DNA of 64,000 bases from Acanthaster planci (lineage: Eukaryota; Echinodermata; Asteroidea; Valvatida; Acanthasteridae): contig NW_019091376.1 of the NCBI RefSeq assembly GCF_001949145.1, forward strand, positions 1,854,314-1,918,313, in the 5' to 3' direction. This document shows, in pieces, positions 1-11,151 of the stretch. The notes beneath the pieces are model-generated. The model was not told the DNA's origin and did not search any database. It saw only the letters and a program-made list of their open reading frames with translations. The position numbers were made by a program, and so were the translations under genes. The stretch's first letter is position 1, and each line of letters begins with the position of its first letter.

Positions 1-590
1 CAGTCCCATCTCCAATGGTAACTTAACAATTTTCAAAGTCGAGGGGCGTCGGACTTTGTGAGAGCATCAGGCATCAGCCATTAATAGAATAATCCATAAA
101 GCCCCACCCCATTATAAGACCTGCCGAAATTGGGGGGTCATTGCCTACCCCCCACCCCATCCCCCTTCAAAAAAGTGGGGGTCACTGGCCCGCCTGACCC
201 TGCTTCTGGCACCAGTGCCCAACTCATAAAAGTAACTCATGCTCTGTATGTTGGTGTCAAACTGCACAAAGAAAATGAGTACAACTTCAGTGAAAGTGTG
301 CATTTATGTGATCAAGTACAAAACCACTTAAAGGACAACAGGAAAAGATGAATCCAGTCGGAAGACCCAAATTCTTGCCGAAATACCAGATGACTCTTTT
401 TTGTGTATTTGGGACAGAGAATTTATTTCACCAGACTACATTGCTTCTTCTTCATCTTCACTACCAACCTGACTTGCCTCTTGCAGATATACCGGTACGT
501 GTCCAACTCAATGGCGTACTCTGAGGATGTCAGAATACGAAACTGTGCCAGACCACTAATCACACAAGTGTCGGAAAGTATGAAATATTG
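1..590. other. Non-coding stretch, nothing recognised
   Basis: Two short frames are open here (130-351 plus, 423-683 minus), but neither protein resembles a known family. The plus-strand string CTTGCAG near 480 looks like a splice acceptor, but no paired donor or conserved reading frame follows. C-runs occur near 150-170. Confidence 0.4.
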
Positions 591-660
591 ATTTGCAAAT
601 ATTAGTTTTTCAGGGCTTGGGAGCATGAGTCGGACAAGGATCTCCTGCCCCTCGATCCGC
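585..660. promoter_or_regulatory. POU-like palindromic site in a CNE-like patch
   Basis: ATTTGCAAAT at 591-600 is a perfect 10 bp palindrome close to the POU octamer (ATTTGCAT), flanked by AATATT on both sides. The surrounding non-repetitive sequence to about 660 looks constrained rather than simple. Binding is inferred from motif only. Confidence 0.25.
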
Positions 661-699
661 GCTGAGATTGAGCACACAGGCATGACTCTGTTGGCCCTT

Positions 700-770
700 C
701 TCCTCTACCTGTCTTCTCCCCCCCCCATTCTCTCTCCCTTCTTATTTTTTGTCCATCCCCTCCATCGGTC
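700..770 (+). repeat. Pyrimidine tract
   Basis: A low-complexity C/T run, including a C9-10 homopolymer, lies immediately left of the homeodomain-rich block at 778-960. It is a simple-sequence spacer with no coding meaning. Confidence 0.6.
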
Positions 771-777
771 GTAGGGG

Positions 778-960
778 GATTTGTGCATGCAGGGCCGTGC
801 CCGGCAAGCCGTTAATCTGCCATTTATCAATTATAATGCCATATTAATTGACAGGCTGAAATCATGCATTCAGGCTGTGAGACTGTTATTCCATTCCACC
901 CCTTCATCACTGTCATCCCCGTTACAGCTTGGCCAGTTCATTAAAAGAAGTTCTCCGAGT
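778..960. promoter_or_regulatory. CNE-like block rich in homeodomain and TALE sites
   Basis: The block holds TTAATC (812-817), ATCAATTATAAT (826-837) and TTAATTGACAG (844-854), in which a homeodomain core abuts the Meis/TALE core TGACAG, then ATGCAT (864-869). CAGGCTG occurs twice (852-858 and 871-877). Pyrimidine tracts flank it on both sides, so it stands out as an island of complex sequence. I read it as a candidate developmental enhancer. No reading frame here looks coding. Confidence 0.4.
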
Positions 961-2865
961 CAAAAGAGCAGGACCGTAACCTCTCCCTTCTCTTTTTTCC
1001 CCTCATTTTTTTTTTTTTTTACAGATGTAACAACCTGGTACTTGGTATTTACACACCAAGAATCCCAGGCTATGCCTCTCCACGTTCTTTTCCCACTTCT
1101 TCCCTTTCTCTTTCTCTCGCTGTCTTCTCTGCCCCAGCGATTAAGGAATCATTCTTGTGTGTACAGATAATTTCAGAACGGTATTATTTTTGATTTCTCT
1201 GGGGAAGGCCTATGGTGACTGAGAATTAATTGCATCAGGGCAGGGAATTACCACATGGGCCTCTGCGTCCCCCAAGCACTTCTGGGGCTGAGCGCATGAT
1301 TCAGGCAGGAGATATGAATTGACACATATGCAGGGTTTTTAAATGCCAGAGATACTCTTTGCCCAGTTGAAGTTATTTTGTGACTTGGAGTCAGTTGCCA
1401 TTGTGCAGTCATTCCCTTTAGGAAAGTTGCTTCAATACGCAAGTTAAATAAAGTCCAGTTGAAACTTAAACCTGTTTTGGTTCTGTAATATGGACGTCAT
1501 AATAAAAACTGTTTTACATGCTAAGAGTCCTAATCCATACTAAGGACTTGAAATTTTATTTTTCCTTGATACTGCTTTTTAAAGTGTTTACACCACAGGT
1601 TTAAGTTTTTATGGTAGAGGCTGGGTAAATGGTTATTTACAAAAATCTGATGGATTTGACAGCTTCTATGAGCGATCATGCATGACAGGGAGATTGGTTT
1701 TGCAGATGCCATTTCTGAGAAGAGCTTAACTTTCTATTTCCTACAAGATAATAAAGATGGAGTGGTATTTGGATAACGCTTAATGTGGTTATGAGTCTTG
1801 CACATTCAGTAAAGGTATACTGATATATTTTGTTTGGCCTGTTGGCAATGAAATGTTCCCAGTAGCGGGGGAAGTCAAGAGACACTTGTTGGTATTGCTG
1901 TTGGTAGGTTCCATTACACAAGTATATATAATGAATGTTCATGAGTGCATTGGTAAGGATACTAATTGAAGTGACATACTGAATGTTCCATTCCATGAAG
2001 GAAGCCAAATGGAATGCCGTTTCTTTCCATTCCCCCTCCTACATTTCCAAAGGAATTCTTTGAACTGTAAGTTTTGCTTCTGTTCTTCAGTTACAAACAT
2101 TCATATGTATTTATGTACATTCGTAAGTTGAGGCTCTCTTCAAATCCGGAACCATGAATCTAATATCAGTTTGCTTAGCATAGGGTGTCAAATGGAACCA
2201 CAATTAACAAGTTTTAGGAATACAGTACATTCTCATTTATGTGTAAAATACACTCACATGTAGGTGCTCAGTGTGAAGCTTGACGTGACAGCCACAACCA
2301 CATGAGGCAATGTAAGAAAGCATCGTAGAGCGAAGTTAGATTCTTGGCTTTTGCTTGAAGCAGTTTGCTTCCATAATTATTGATTTCTTTTCATATTACA
2401 GGAAGTCAAAATTTCAATTATTTTTCCTTTTTTAAATTGCTAAAGTTAATGAAAAGAAAAATAGCATTGATATCTGGATAAAGGTACATGTATTTGTAGA
2501 ATGTTTTCTTCAATGATTTAAAATTGGTAACTGTTCTGAGAGTTTGTAATGTTAGAATTTTTTGGGGGGGTCACTGTCAATGTCAGTTTGAAGTTTCAAA
2601 TGCTGTTACACCATGACTGAACCCTCATGCCAGCATTTTCATCAAAAAGGCTATCGTTCAATTGCCTCCCCACGCTCCAGCCCTTGCTGGGTAGAAATGA
2701 GAGACAGAGAAAACACAAATTACTTCAGATGTAGAATTTATGGTTTCAAGGTCCGGGAGCTGACTTGATAATCCACCCGACATCCCCATGTGTTACTGGA
2801 ACACACATACACACCCCAACACACACAGTGCCACAATCGGCTGCTGGTCTCTCCTCAGTTCCCCC
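961..2865. other. Non-coding stretch with T-rich and CT-rich simple sequence
   Basis: It contains a poly-T run near 1004-1020, a CT tract near 1080-1135 and otherwise ordinary AT-rich sequence. A short CA-rich run sits near 2800-2826. Short frames at 1248-1442 and 1676-2008 on the minus strand are chance-like. Nothing else recognised. Confidence 0.4.
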
Positions 2866-3130
2866 GGCCTGGCGAGAATTAATTACCTAAATTCGGATCC
2901 CCTTCCATTGCGTGGCAGAGGATCCCCAAAGAAGAAAATATGATTTAGTAATTGATGCAGAGGACATTGTTTTCACTGCCTGATTAACTCGGAGGCAATT
3001 TCCTTTTAGCCCGCCGTTTCTACAAATTCGATGAATACATGATCAAGGGACCTTCATTGGTATTCATATTTTCTGGAAACAATCAAAAGCGGGTGGATGT
3101 CAAGGGGTATTATTGAGTTATAGCTGGCGG
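2866..3130. promoter_or_regulatory. CNE-like block, homeodomain cores and repeated GGATCCCC
   Basis: AATTAATTA (2877-2885), TAATTGAT (2949-2956) and TGATTAACTC (2981-2990) are homeodomain-type cores. GGATCCCC occurs twice, at 2895-2902 and 2920-2927, with 17 bp between copies. The sequence is non-repetitive and lacks the homopolymers seen on both sides. Candidate enhancer by texture only. Confidence 0.35.
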
Positions 3131-3159
3131 GTAATTAAATTTTGATTGCGAGGCAAGAA

Positions 3160-3230
3160 ATAAAATTCGTTTCGTTGGGGGGGGAGGTCGGAAGGGGGGG
3201 AGAGAGAGAGGAGAGCTAGCAAGAGAGAAC
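3160..3230 (+). repeat. Polypurine (GGGGAGAG-type) tract
   Basis: A strand-asymmetric G/A run with two long G homopolymers follows the CNE-like block. It could form a triplex (H-DNA) in principle, but similar tracts are common across this window. Confidence 0.55.
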
Positions 3231-4018
3231 TGTAAAGTGCAGATTTGGAATTATGGTTGGTTGAGTTTTGGCCGGGGGAATGGCAATGAGTGGAGATGGC
3301 TGTTGGAGACAATTGGCTGCTGGGACGTGTGGAGAGCTCCGGAAATGCTAAATGTGTCCGCAGGAAATAATGAGCACTGGACTGATTTCTGATCGAAATT
3401 GTTCCAGGTTTTTCCCTTTTTTTTTTTTTTCCCAACTTTTTTTTCAGGACATACCATGTTTGTCTTTCTGATGAACAAGCACCCCCCCCCCAGAAAATTT
3501 ACAAATAACCCATACCTATATAAGAAAATGCTGCAGTGGTTCTGGCGCTGGTCACATTTAAACAATATTTGTGATTTACCCATTTTGTATAAGCTGTGAA
3601 AGGGAAGGGACAAGACCATTTCTTTTTTTTTTCAAGGTTATTTATGTAAAGTGGGCCTCAGAGAACAGCAGTACTGGTAGCATCAAATCTTTTCCCTTTT
3701 CAAAACATTCTGAAAGAAATCTATAAATTTTGTAATGAGAGAATTTTTTTACAGGGAGGTCCAGTACAAATCATGTAAACAAAATTATCAGAATTGTGTT
3801 TCCCAAAAATGTGATTTTCTTTTTTACTGCCTATTTCAATTCTTTTGTTTGTTAATTTTGTTTTGTTTCATTTATGATTTAATTTTAAAAATGAGATTGT
3901 AATATTACTCAAGCAACAGGATACACTAAATTAAAAAAAAACCTGATTAGAACGTTTTGCCCTCCAAAATGATGTGGGATGACAGTATTTAGCACTCATG
4001 GGCCATTGGTCGAACCCC
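3231..4018. other. Non-coding stretch, nothing recognised
   Basis: AT-rich sequence with T-runs (near 3418-3432 and 3622-3632) and a C10 run near 3482. Several overlapping short frames on both strands are low complexity and are not credible genes. Confidence 0.4.
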
Positions 4019-4039
4019 TGTGGGAAAATTGTTCCCACA
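4019..4039. promoter_or_regulatory. Head-to-head pair of CSL/Su(H)-type sites
   Basis: TGTGGGAA (4019-4026) and its exact reverse complement TTCCCACA (4032-4039) are separated by 5 bp. TGTGGGAA fits the CSL/Su(H)/RBPJ consensus YGTGRGAA. The head-to-head orientation matches paired Notch-response sites, but those are usually spaced about 15-17 bp, so dimer-type pairing is doubtful. An 8-5-8 hairpin alone is expected several times by chance in 64 kb; the consensus match is the reason to list it. Confidence 0.3.
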
Positions 4040-4640
4040 TTTCTCCCATGGGATTTGTGCTCAAGACCCCAGGTTGCTACTGGCACAGCATACATACTCC
4101 TGGTTGAGGCAGTAGGTGCCCCTTGAATCAGAGTCATACAGCTCAGGAAAGGATGAAGATGTTAACTGATAGACAAGTGACACGTAATAAAGTATTACTG
4201 TGCCTTATTATGATATGGCATGAGGATCTGTTTTTCTGTTTTGTATTTCGTGAAAATTTGTCAACTCTGTGAGGACGGAGGGTGGGAAGTGCAAAAGCAG
4301 AGGAAAAAATGCTGAACTTGTCACAGTTGATGAAGTACTCGTATTTGGTCTGATTTTGAATCTTTTCATTTGGTGACCAAAAAATTTTGCTTTAAGATGA
4401 ACGTAGAAAAAGAGAATGAATTCAACTCATCAATGTAGACCTCTCTGCCAGAGAGGCAGTTTCGTCCCATCCAAAAAGTAACAGTTTCTGGAGCCTGTTG
4501 GATGGATAAATGACTAACTTGAGGCTCCCAAGGGGAGTTAAAAAAAAGGGGAAAATTACATTAAATCCCAAGCTTCTGCCTACTCTGTAAAAAAAAAGAA
4601 ATCCTTCTATTTGATTTCTCCTAGTTCGTAGCCAGCCATG
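4040..4640. other. Non-coding stretch, nothing recognised
   Basis: Ordinary AT-rich sequence with A-runs near 4540 and 4590. The minus-strand frame at 4422-4667 has no recognisable features. Confidence 0.4.
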
Positions 4641-4870
4641 CGCAGTCAGCCTCAGGCATAATTTCATAATTCAATAGTTTTGCTCCAGTGATCATAAAAT
4701 GCCTAGCAGGCATTAAACGGGTTAGAAGTAAGAAAATTATGGAATGCTGGCTTGTCAATCCGGCTGGGGGAACCACTGGAAACAGTTTAATATTGACTTA
4801 ATCAAATTTGTCGATACCCAGCCCACGGTTGCATGATTTTTAATTTCACCTATGTGGCCGAGGCGTTTAT
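4640..4870. promoter_or_regulatory. CNE-like block
   Basis: Complex sequence with many A/T-rich homeodomain-like cores and an exact dyad TGCCTAGCAGGCA (4700-4712; 5 bp arms, 3 bp centre). Near 4787-4812 a TTAATATTGACTTAATCAAA-type stretch adds further cores. Enhancer status is inferred from texture. Confidence 0.3.
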
Positions 4871-5860
4871 TTTCCTTTTTCAGATGGTAATTTTCAGCCA
4901 CTTTTTTCCTCCCTCTCTATCTCTTTCCTGCGTTCATCCTGCGTCCTCGGCCCTTCCTCTTATGTTTTTTCTTCCTGCCTGGGTCTCAGCCCCTGAGGGA
5001 ATTTTCAGTGAAGAAAATATTTATACACCAGGCAAAAGGGAAATAAATTCAATTTTGTCACAAAACAACCGGGATTCGGGATACATGTGTTGCATTGCAT
5101 CTCAGCTTTTAAAAAAGCTGTTGAATACACTTAGCTTTATGAAGGCCATTTCTGCCTTTTTATTCTTTTCATTTTGATAAATGCAATTTTTATTGCTTTG
5201 TAAAATCCCCTGCTTGAGCATTCTTTTTTATTGTGGATTTTTCCATTTCTTGTCTATATCCTTTGCTACAGGTACATATATTTGTTCTTCAAAATATCAA
5301 CATACTGACGGCAAACACAGAAAAATCAGTAAACCATTACGTCTAAGTGAAAGGTGCCAGACTTGAAGTATAATGAATTGTCGAACAACTTTAAGGAATT
5401 TGAATACATGCTTTTTGTTATTCTTTTTACTGGTCAGAAGTTCTGGCAGTATATTTCACATGTGTCGAATCTCTGTTTTCAACAAGTGCCTTATGCCAGC
5501 CTGGTATTCTGCCCTATTATTTTGGCTCCACATTGTAGACTGCACGACATGTTTGGTGTACGTGTATATTCTCGCCATCGTGACGGATCCCCTCCACATG
5601 CCCACGAGACTGTTTATTCTGGTAACAGTATCCAGCCTGGAAATATGACAGAGTCGTGCCCCGAGTCCGTACAGGGATGTCGATCTGTTTCCCTGTCATC
5701 TACCCAAAGACGGTCTAGAGAGAGAGACCCACAAAACGAAGCAGGTTGTGCTTCTTCCCCCCAGCTAGCCCCCCTTTCCAGGTCTCTTTCCACCCCTCGC
5801 ATCAGGTACCCTCTGTGCAACCCAATAGCATCTTGATATTCCATTCAATATTATATCCAT
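4871..5860. other. Non-coding stretch with overlapping chance ORFs
   Basis: A plus-strand frame at 5354-5836 (160 codons) and a second plus frame at 5373-5648 are both open, and minus frames overlap them. Being open in several frames at once argues against real coding. Neither protein resembles a known family. A small exact hairpin CAGCTTTT-AA-AAAAGCTG lies at 5103-5120. Confidence 0.35.
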
Positions 5861-6245
5861 AGCCAGCCGTGAACATTTGATCTGGACCCTGCCTCCTAGC
5901 AGTGCAGAGCTAATGTTATTTGCAGCCACTTGGTTATCCCCGTCTTCCTTCCCCTTGGTGTGAAAATCAGCAAGGCACCCGGTGATGATGATGGTGTGTG
6001 CGGGTTTGTAGGGGGGGTAGGCTGCCACCTTAGCCCAGGGGAGGGGACCCTAGTCTGCTCAAGCCTGCAGTCCGGTATGTGGCCTCTAGTTGTTAGGTGC
6101 ACTTGTACTACACACACGTACATGCATGGCATGACCAGGCCGGGGCCATTTATTGACAGGGAGCCAGTCCCATCGGGGCAAGCGGTATTATTTCCTACAA
6201 TTGCTCAGACAGGAGGGAAAGATATATATTATTGTTCTGCTGTTT
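5860..6245. promoter_or_regulatory. CNE-like block with Hox/TALE-type composite
   Basis: TTTATTGACAG (6149-6159) joins a TTTAT-type posterior-Hox core to the TALE core TGACAG, echoing the TTAATTGACAG arrangement at 844-854. The block also holds ATTCAATATTATATCC-type cores near 5843-5858. Frames open here do not look coding. Confidence 0.3.
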
Positions 6246-7757
6246 CGCTCTGGGTATGGAAAGAAGCATGAAAAAGACCCTGACGGATCAAATGGTCTTT
6301 GTGTGTGTGTGTGAAAAAAACAAATCTTTTTGCATTTACATGTACATGTATATAGTGATACATGCACATTTTGTCTGTTTAATGTGTTATAGGGTTTCTA
6401 TCTGAACGGTGTGTTGTTTGCTGTGAAACTAAAAGGAAGTACTTTTTTTAGATATGTTTGAAGTCTGACTTGTTGTGAATTGAAAGCTGTTTATATCTTT
6501 TGGTTGTCTAGGTTTAGGAGGGAGGCTGTAGAGTTTGGTGTGTGGGTTTTGGTTCCATTCTTTTAATTTTTTATGGCGGAATGCCATTATAGAAAACATA
6601 ATCCTTGTCAACCTGGACCACATGTTTTCAGTCAAAAACCTGTCTCAAATTTAATATGAAGCCGTTAAAAGTAATGACGGCAATCAACAGAGGTGTCGTG
6701 ACTGGGTTTTTATTAGAGTGCCAAGGAATAAGGTTGTCATAAATATCATTTACATTGCTCCAGTCCCATGCTGTGAACCATTTTCAAGTTTATGGAGGGA
6801 GAGTCAGTTCTCATTTGAGAGGGCTATGGATTTGTGTGGGTGTAGACACCTCATTGATTGATGTTACAGTTTTGTGTATGAAGCGGCAAAATTGTCCCTT
6901 TTTTTTCGTTCCTTTTTCCCCCTTCATAAACAAATCATGGAGTGTCCCATTCCTCCAAGAAAGATGAAAAACCACAAATAAATCTTGTCCCTGCACGAAC
7001 ACATTCATTTCCAACTGTCGTCTCTTATCGGTGGCGCTTTTACAGAAGAAAAAAATCAGGACTGGAGTATTAGGAGACGCGGCTCTCTTTTCATGGATGT
7101 TTTGAAAATCAATCGATAGATCAACATTTAGCTGGCTCGGTGTGACGCAAGCAATTTTCCAGTTGCATTGATTTGTGGTCTTAGAATGGTTTTTGTTTTG
7201 CTGTTGACGATTTCTGGATTCCATTTTTGAAAAGACCCTAATGTGGAAATAGTACCCTCCAATATTTTTCATTCCAAACCATGGAATATTTGATGGGAGA
7301 AATGCACACAAATTACTGAAAATATGACAGAGACAGGTTAAGAGGAATCACTAACATTGACTGAGACAACTATCAAACAGATCTGCCAGCGTAACATAAA
7401 TGGCCGATGCAAACTTGTTTCATATTAGTTGATTTGGTTGAAAGTTTAAAGTCCAGTGCACCAGTGAGCATTGTAATTGACATTTTAATTGTTTCTTTGA
7501 TAATTTGGGGAAAAAAGCTTGGAGAAAAATCGGACTATGTTTTTTGAGAACAGTACCAAAATAAATGGACTCAGGACGTTTTTTTGTTTTTTTCGTTTTT
7601 TATTCAAGCATCTTGGGTTTCAGTGCACACCAGCATCCTGTGATGATGAGAAGACACAAATTTCCAGTAGGCCAAATTCCAGCAGCAGTGCCAATACCGG
7701 TCGTGTTGTCCTCTTGTTGACAACGTACGAGAACGAATTGTTATATAGGCTAATACG
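6246..7757. other. Non-coding stretch, nothing recognised
   Basis: It contains a short GT microsatellite (6301-6312) and T-runs near 6898-6908. The minus-strand frame at 6811-7311 (166 codons) is rich in K, N and Q and shows no domain. Confidence 0.4.
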
Positions 7758-7921
7758 ATTAGACGCCACAACTGCGGTGGCACCGCACTCACACACACAT
7801 ATTTCAGCTTGACGCGCGCGTGCATTTGGGGAATCGTGACACCCTATTGGTCGATGAGGCATGTAACGCACATGTACCACCTGTACATGAGCATTGTGCC
7901 ACCGCAGTAATGGCTTCTAAT
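7758..7921. mobile_element. Imperfect hairpin, MITE-like or degenerate foldback element
   Basis: The left arm (7758-7791) and the reverse complement of the right arm (7888-7921) share ATTAGA.GCCA..ACTGCGGTGGCAC, about 34 bp with roughly 80% identity by eye. The middle holds an alternating GCGCGCG patch and a GTACCACCTGTACA stretch. With no transposase and about 164 bp total length, a foldback or MITE-like non-autonomous element is the simplest reading. No convincing target-site duplication was seen. Confidence 0.45.
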
Positions 7922-8690
7922 TCTGGTGGTCGAATTACACTATACTGCAGTTTTGGAATGCTCATTTGGATGAAATCTTTTTTTTTCCATTTGTGCACAA
8001 GGTTTTTTGCCAAGTGGCAAGAGCCACAAGGCAGTGCTTGGCATGCCTGTCGTGGGCCTTTCCCGAACTCTGGGCTTCATTGCTATTTCAGTTTCATCCC
8101 AAGCTCAACACTCACATACAAACTGATGAAAGTATTCTGAAAGTATTCTGAACTGTGGTGTCACACTAAATGCTGACTTCTTAAACTTTGCTGTCTGTAA
8201 CTTCGGGGGGTAAATTTATAAAAAATTAAGCCTGAGGGCCTAAGAAAGGGATGGCGCCAAGAGTTTGAAAAATCTGTCATGAGTATGCTATGCAGCGCCC
8301 TCATCTGTTTTGCACCATGGCAATGTCAGGCCACCCAAAATAGGACAACTGCACAGCTTTCGTCTTCAGAAGAGCTTGATGGTTATCATGTGGATTGCTG
8401 TCGACATGCAGTTTTAGTGGGGCCATTAAACTTCAACCCTTACTTGCTAGATGGCAGCTCCTTTGCACTTTTCTTGATTCTTGAACTGGGACAGTTACGG
8501 CAGTCCATCCAGAGACTCAGGTCACAGTAGGAGGTGCTGATGGGAGCGTGCAGGTTACAGGAGGGTTCAAATTTTTTTCTTTCCATGGGGTGTGAAGGTC
8601 ATTGTCATTGTGTTTTTTCTTTCACCGGCTTCGATGTGACAATTTACATGTGCCGTTTGACAGTTTCATGACTGCATTTCCAAATGCAGG
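7922..8690. other. Non-coding stretch with an 11 bp tandem pair
   Basis: GAAAGTATTCT is repeated exactly in tandem at 8128-8138 and 8139-8149. The frame at 8279-8530 has no family resemblance. Nothing else recognised. Confidence 0.4.
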
Positions 8691-8698
8691 TGACGTCA
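8691..8698. promoter_or_regulatory. Consensus CRE (TGACGTCA)
   Basis: An exact 8 bp cAMP-response-element palindrome, TGACGTCA. It keeps its CpG inside an otherwise CpG-depleted domain. It is not next to an identified promoter, so a distal CREB/ATF-type site is only a possibility. Confidence 0.3.
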
Positions 8699-8799
8699 GT
8701 TCAGTATTATTGATGGGTCACGTCAAACCTTCTTGTCATTTGGAATTCAATTTAACAAAAAAAGAAGGGGGGGATAGTTTACCGAGGATTTTGTAGAAT

Positions 8800-9010
8800 G
8801 CATGCCGCTCTTTATCTCCTCGCTGCTCCGAATTGCAGAGGATATCAGACTTCATGTGTTGCCTGCATTCCCTGTATCAATAAACCTTCCCACTCTGTGT
8901 TGTCTCAGTTATAGATGAGCTATTTGCCCAGTATGCATTTTGCTGCGCCTGTGATTTATGGCTAATTTCTTGTTTTTTCCATTTGACAAGCTTCCTCCCT
9001 TCAAGTATAT
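8800..9010. promoter_or_regulatory. CNE-like block
   Basis: Complex, homopolymer-free sequence with GATATCAGA, CTGTATCAATAAA, a GTATGCATTTTGC octamer-like patch and TGATTTATGGCTAATT. It resembles the other enhancer-like islands of this window and holds no credible exon. Confidence 0.3.
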
Positions 9011-9990
9011 TTATGTTGTGATCACGTTCCGTTAGGGCCGGGAATATATCTGTAAACTATGTATCTGTGATGACTTTGAATGCACTGTAGCCTTTTGCCA
9101 AAGGGCACCAGGATTAAGTCCCTGGTTGGCAAGGAGGGAAAAAACAAGCTCCGTTTGTTTTTGTACAATTTTGTAAATTGTCCTGCCCCTGTTAATAACG
9201 TTATTTATGGGCGATACATCCTCAGATTATGACCCACGAAATGGCCTTAAATGCCAGTGGTAGTGCCAGATCTGACCAGTCCACCTTCACCTTTGACCTT
9301 TCTCCTTCGTGGACAAAGACCTGTGTTACCTTTTGGGCACCCAGGGGAATCAATTACACTATAAGTTGTTTGACATCTAAATCTATCATCCTGGCTACCT
9401 TGTCTTTGGGAGATCTCCACACACAAGACGCCCACGAGATAATAGATTCAAACTCCACAAAGGAGTTGGGGGATAGCTGAAACCAGCTGATGGTTTACGA
9501 CTTCCCAGTTCATGCATATTTCATCCTTTTTATGCCTTATTTCATGTCCGGATCACTTGAGGTGTGGCAGCAGTGATAGATTCCAAATGGCCCTTTTGAC
9601 ATAGTAGGCATACCTCCACAATATTTTCTTTATGGGCAATAACTTGAATAATAACCTGACTTGGTTTGCAATCCACAGGGGAAACTGTACCGCTGGAAAA
9701 TTATTTTTCTTCTTTCTTTCTTCGATCAGGAATTCCATTAAGGGGTGCTGACCCTCAACTGTCCAATGTAAAGTGGCTTTTATATTATTTCAGTGCCGAA
9801 ACTTCTGTGTAATTTTACGTCATACTTGTTCTGCTATTCTGTCAACATGTTTTACCTAAAAATGGCAGCTGCCTGTTTTTTTGGGGGGGAGGGGGAGACG
9901 TGAAAAATGGCAGTTTTGTCCTCCTGGTCATTCACCTCAACTTTGATAGGGTCTCCAAAGTGAGGCTGTCGGTCCTAATTGTTTTATCCA
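9011..9990. other. Non-coding stretch, nothing recognised
   Basis: A plus frame (9229-9480) and a minus frame (9247-9435) overlap, and neither resembles a known protein. A G-rich run lies near 9882-9897. Confidence 0.4.
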
Positions 9991-10210
9991 CTCATCAAGC
10001 AGTATTAACTTCAGGCCTGCCAAATGTTGGGCCATTAATAATAAAGAAATCCAGAAAGAAAAAAAATACCCAATTCTATTTTCATGACGTCTCTGCGGGT
10101 CATAAAGCTTGGGTAACGGGATTTAATATTAGTGCAGCATGCCAGAATGGTGGAAGTATTCATAGCAGAATAATTATCTCCTGGGGATATTTCCTCACAA
10201 ACTGACTGCA
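9990..10210. promoter_or_regulatory. CNE-like block
   Basis: It includes CATTAATAATAAAG, TGACGTC (10084-10090), GTCATAAAGCTTGGG, GGATTTAATATTAGTGC and AGAATAATTATCTCC. Complex sequence with several homeodomain-type cores and one CRE-like half; no supported coding frame. Confidence 0.3.
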
Positions 10211-11084
10211 GTCTGAAGAAGTAGTCACTTGCCAGATCCTCATCGCCCTTGACAACCACTTCTTTCATATTTTGGGCTCTCGTTTTCTGGCCGCATGTCT
10301 GCCCTGGCAAACACGAAGTAGTGGAGAAATGAAAAGAAAACTTTCTTTTTCCTTTTTTTCTCTTTTGTAACTTTCTTTTAAAAAATAATAAGGGCAGGCA
10401 AACAAGAGTGTGGACAGATTTGGAATTGATTGATATTTGTTGAGTTAATAGCAAGGAGATTACAGCTGACAACTGTCAGTCCAAATATTACTCAGTTAGT
10501 TGACCTAGCCTAGATGTGATTGTTCCCAGGGAAAAACCAATTCTTTTCTGTCATAATTCAGGGTGCTTTTCCACTCCATATTTTGTTCAATATTTTTGTG
10601 TTCACCCAAAGTGCATGTCTTCAAAACACCCGCTGCCTCCATTGTTGCAAAAATGAAAGTTTGAGCTGCAGCGAAGAAGTTTACCAACAACATCCTGCAG
10701 TCAATTCTGGGAGGGATCTGAAACAGTTTGTCAAAGTACCGGTATACATGTAGTGTTTACAGATATCTGGTAATTGTGACTTCAAAATGATTTTGGCAAG
10801 CCACTTCTCACCAGTTCTAGAAAAAAAGGGGGAAAAATAGGTTTCTGACAGCTCTTACTTAGGTTTTGAAAAGCTACCTTTTTAAACACAATCATGATTT
10901 TAAAAAAAATAACTGGTCTTTTAATGAAGACTATGTAATCATTGCTACTCTGAGGAGACTCCATTGCCCAATGCACTCTTGGCATGTTTTGCATGCATGA
11001 GGTTTGACTGTGGACATGTGCGTCTGTATCTTGGCAAGTTGTTAACTCCTTGTTGAATGTGTGCGTACATCTTGAATCTGCCAA
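10211..11084. other. Non-coding stretch, nothing recognised
   Basis: AT-rich with A- and T-runs near 10345-10390 and 10900. No repeat, RNA gene or exon supported. Confidence 0.4.
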
Positions 11085-11151
11085 TGAGGGTGCAGTGTCC
11101 CAATTCAAGGAAAATTCTCCGCCAGGCAGAGGTGCACAAAAAGTACCCCCA
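11085..11151 (+). repeat. Dispersed repeat, copy 1 (cut by the assembly gap)
   Basis: TGAGGGTGCAGTGTCCCAAT and the following bases up to AAAAAGTACC match the segment at 36201-36262 with only scattered differences over about 62 bp. This copy runs straight into the N gap, so its full length is hidden here. No coding capacity is seen. Confidence 0.55.

Noticed and set aside
423-683. Minus-strand 86-codon frame as an exon
   Set aside because: Composition is plausible, but there are no convincing splice sites on that strand and no recognisable family.
3990-4020. Minus-strand GGGGTTCGACC as a tRNA B box
   Set aside because: No A box at the right distance, and the string overlaps the CSL-type palindrome; a tRNA fold is not possible.
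5103-5120. CAGCTTTT-AA-AAAAGCTG hairpin as a regulatory or RNA element
   Set aside because: About ten hairpins with 8 bp arms and short loops are expected by chance in 64 kb, and this one is A/T-rich.
5354-5836. 160-codon plus-strand ORF
   Set aside because: Other frames on both strands are open over the same bases, and there is no family resemblance.
6480-6535. Possible miR-9-like string (CTTTTGGTTGTCTAGG)
   Set aside because: Does not match the miR-9 seed and mature sequence closely enough, and no precursor hairpin folds around it.
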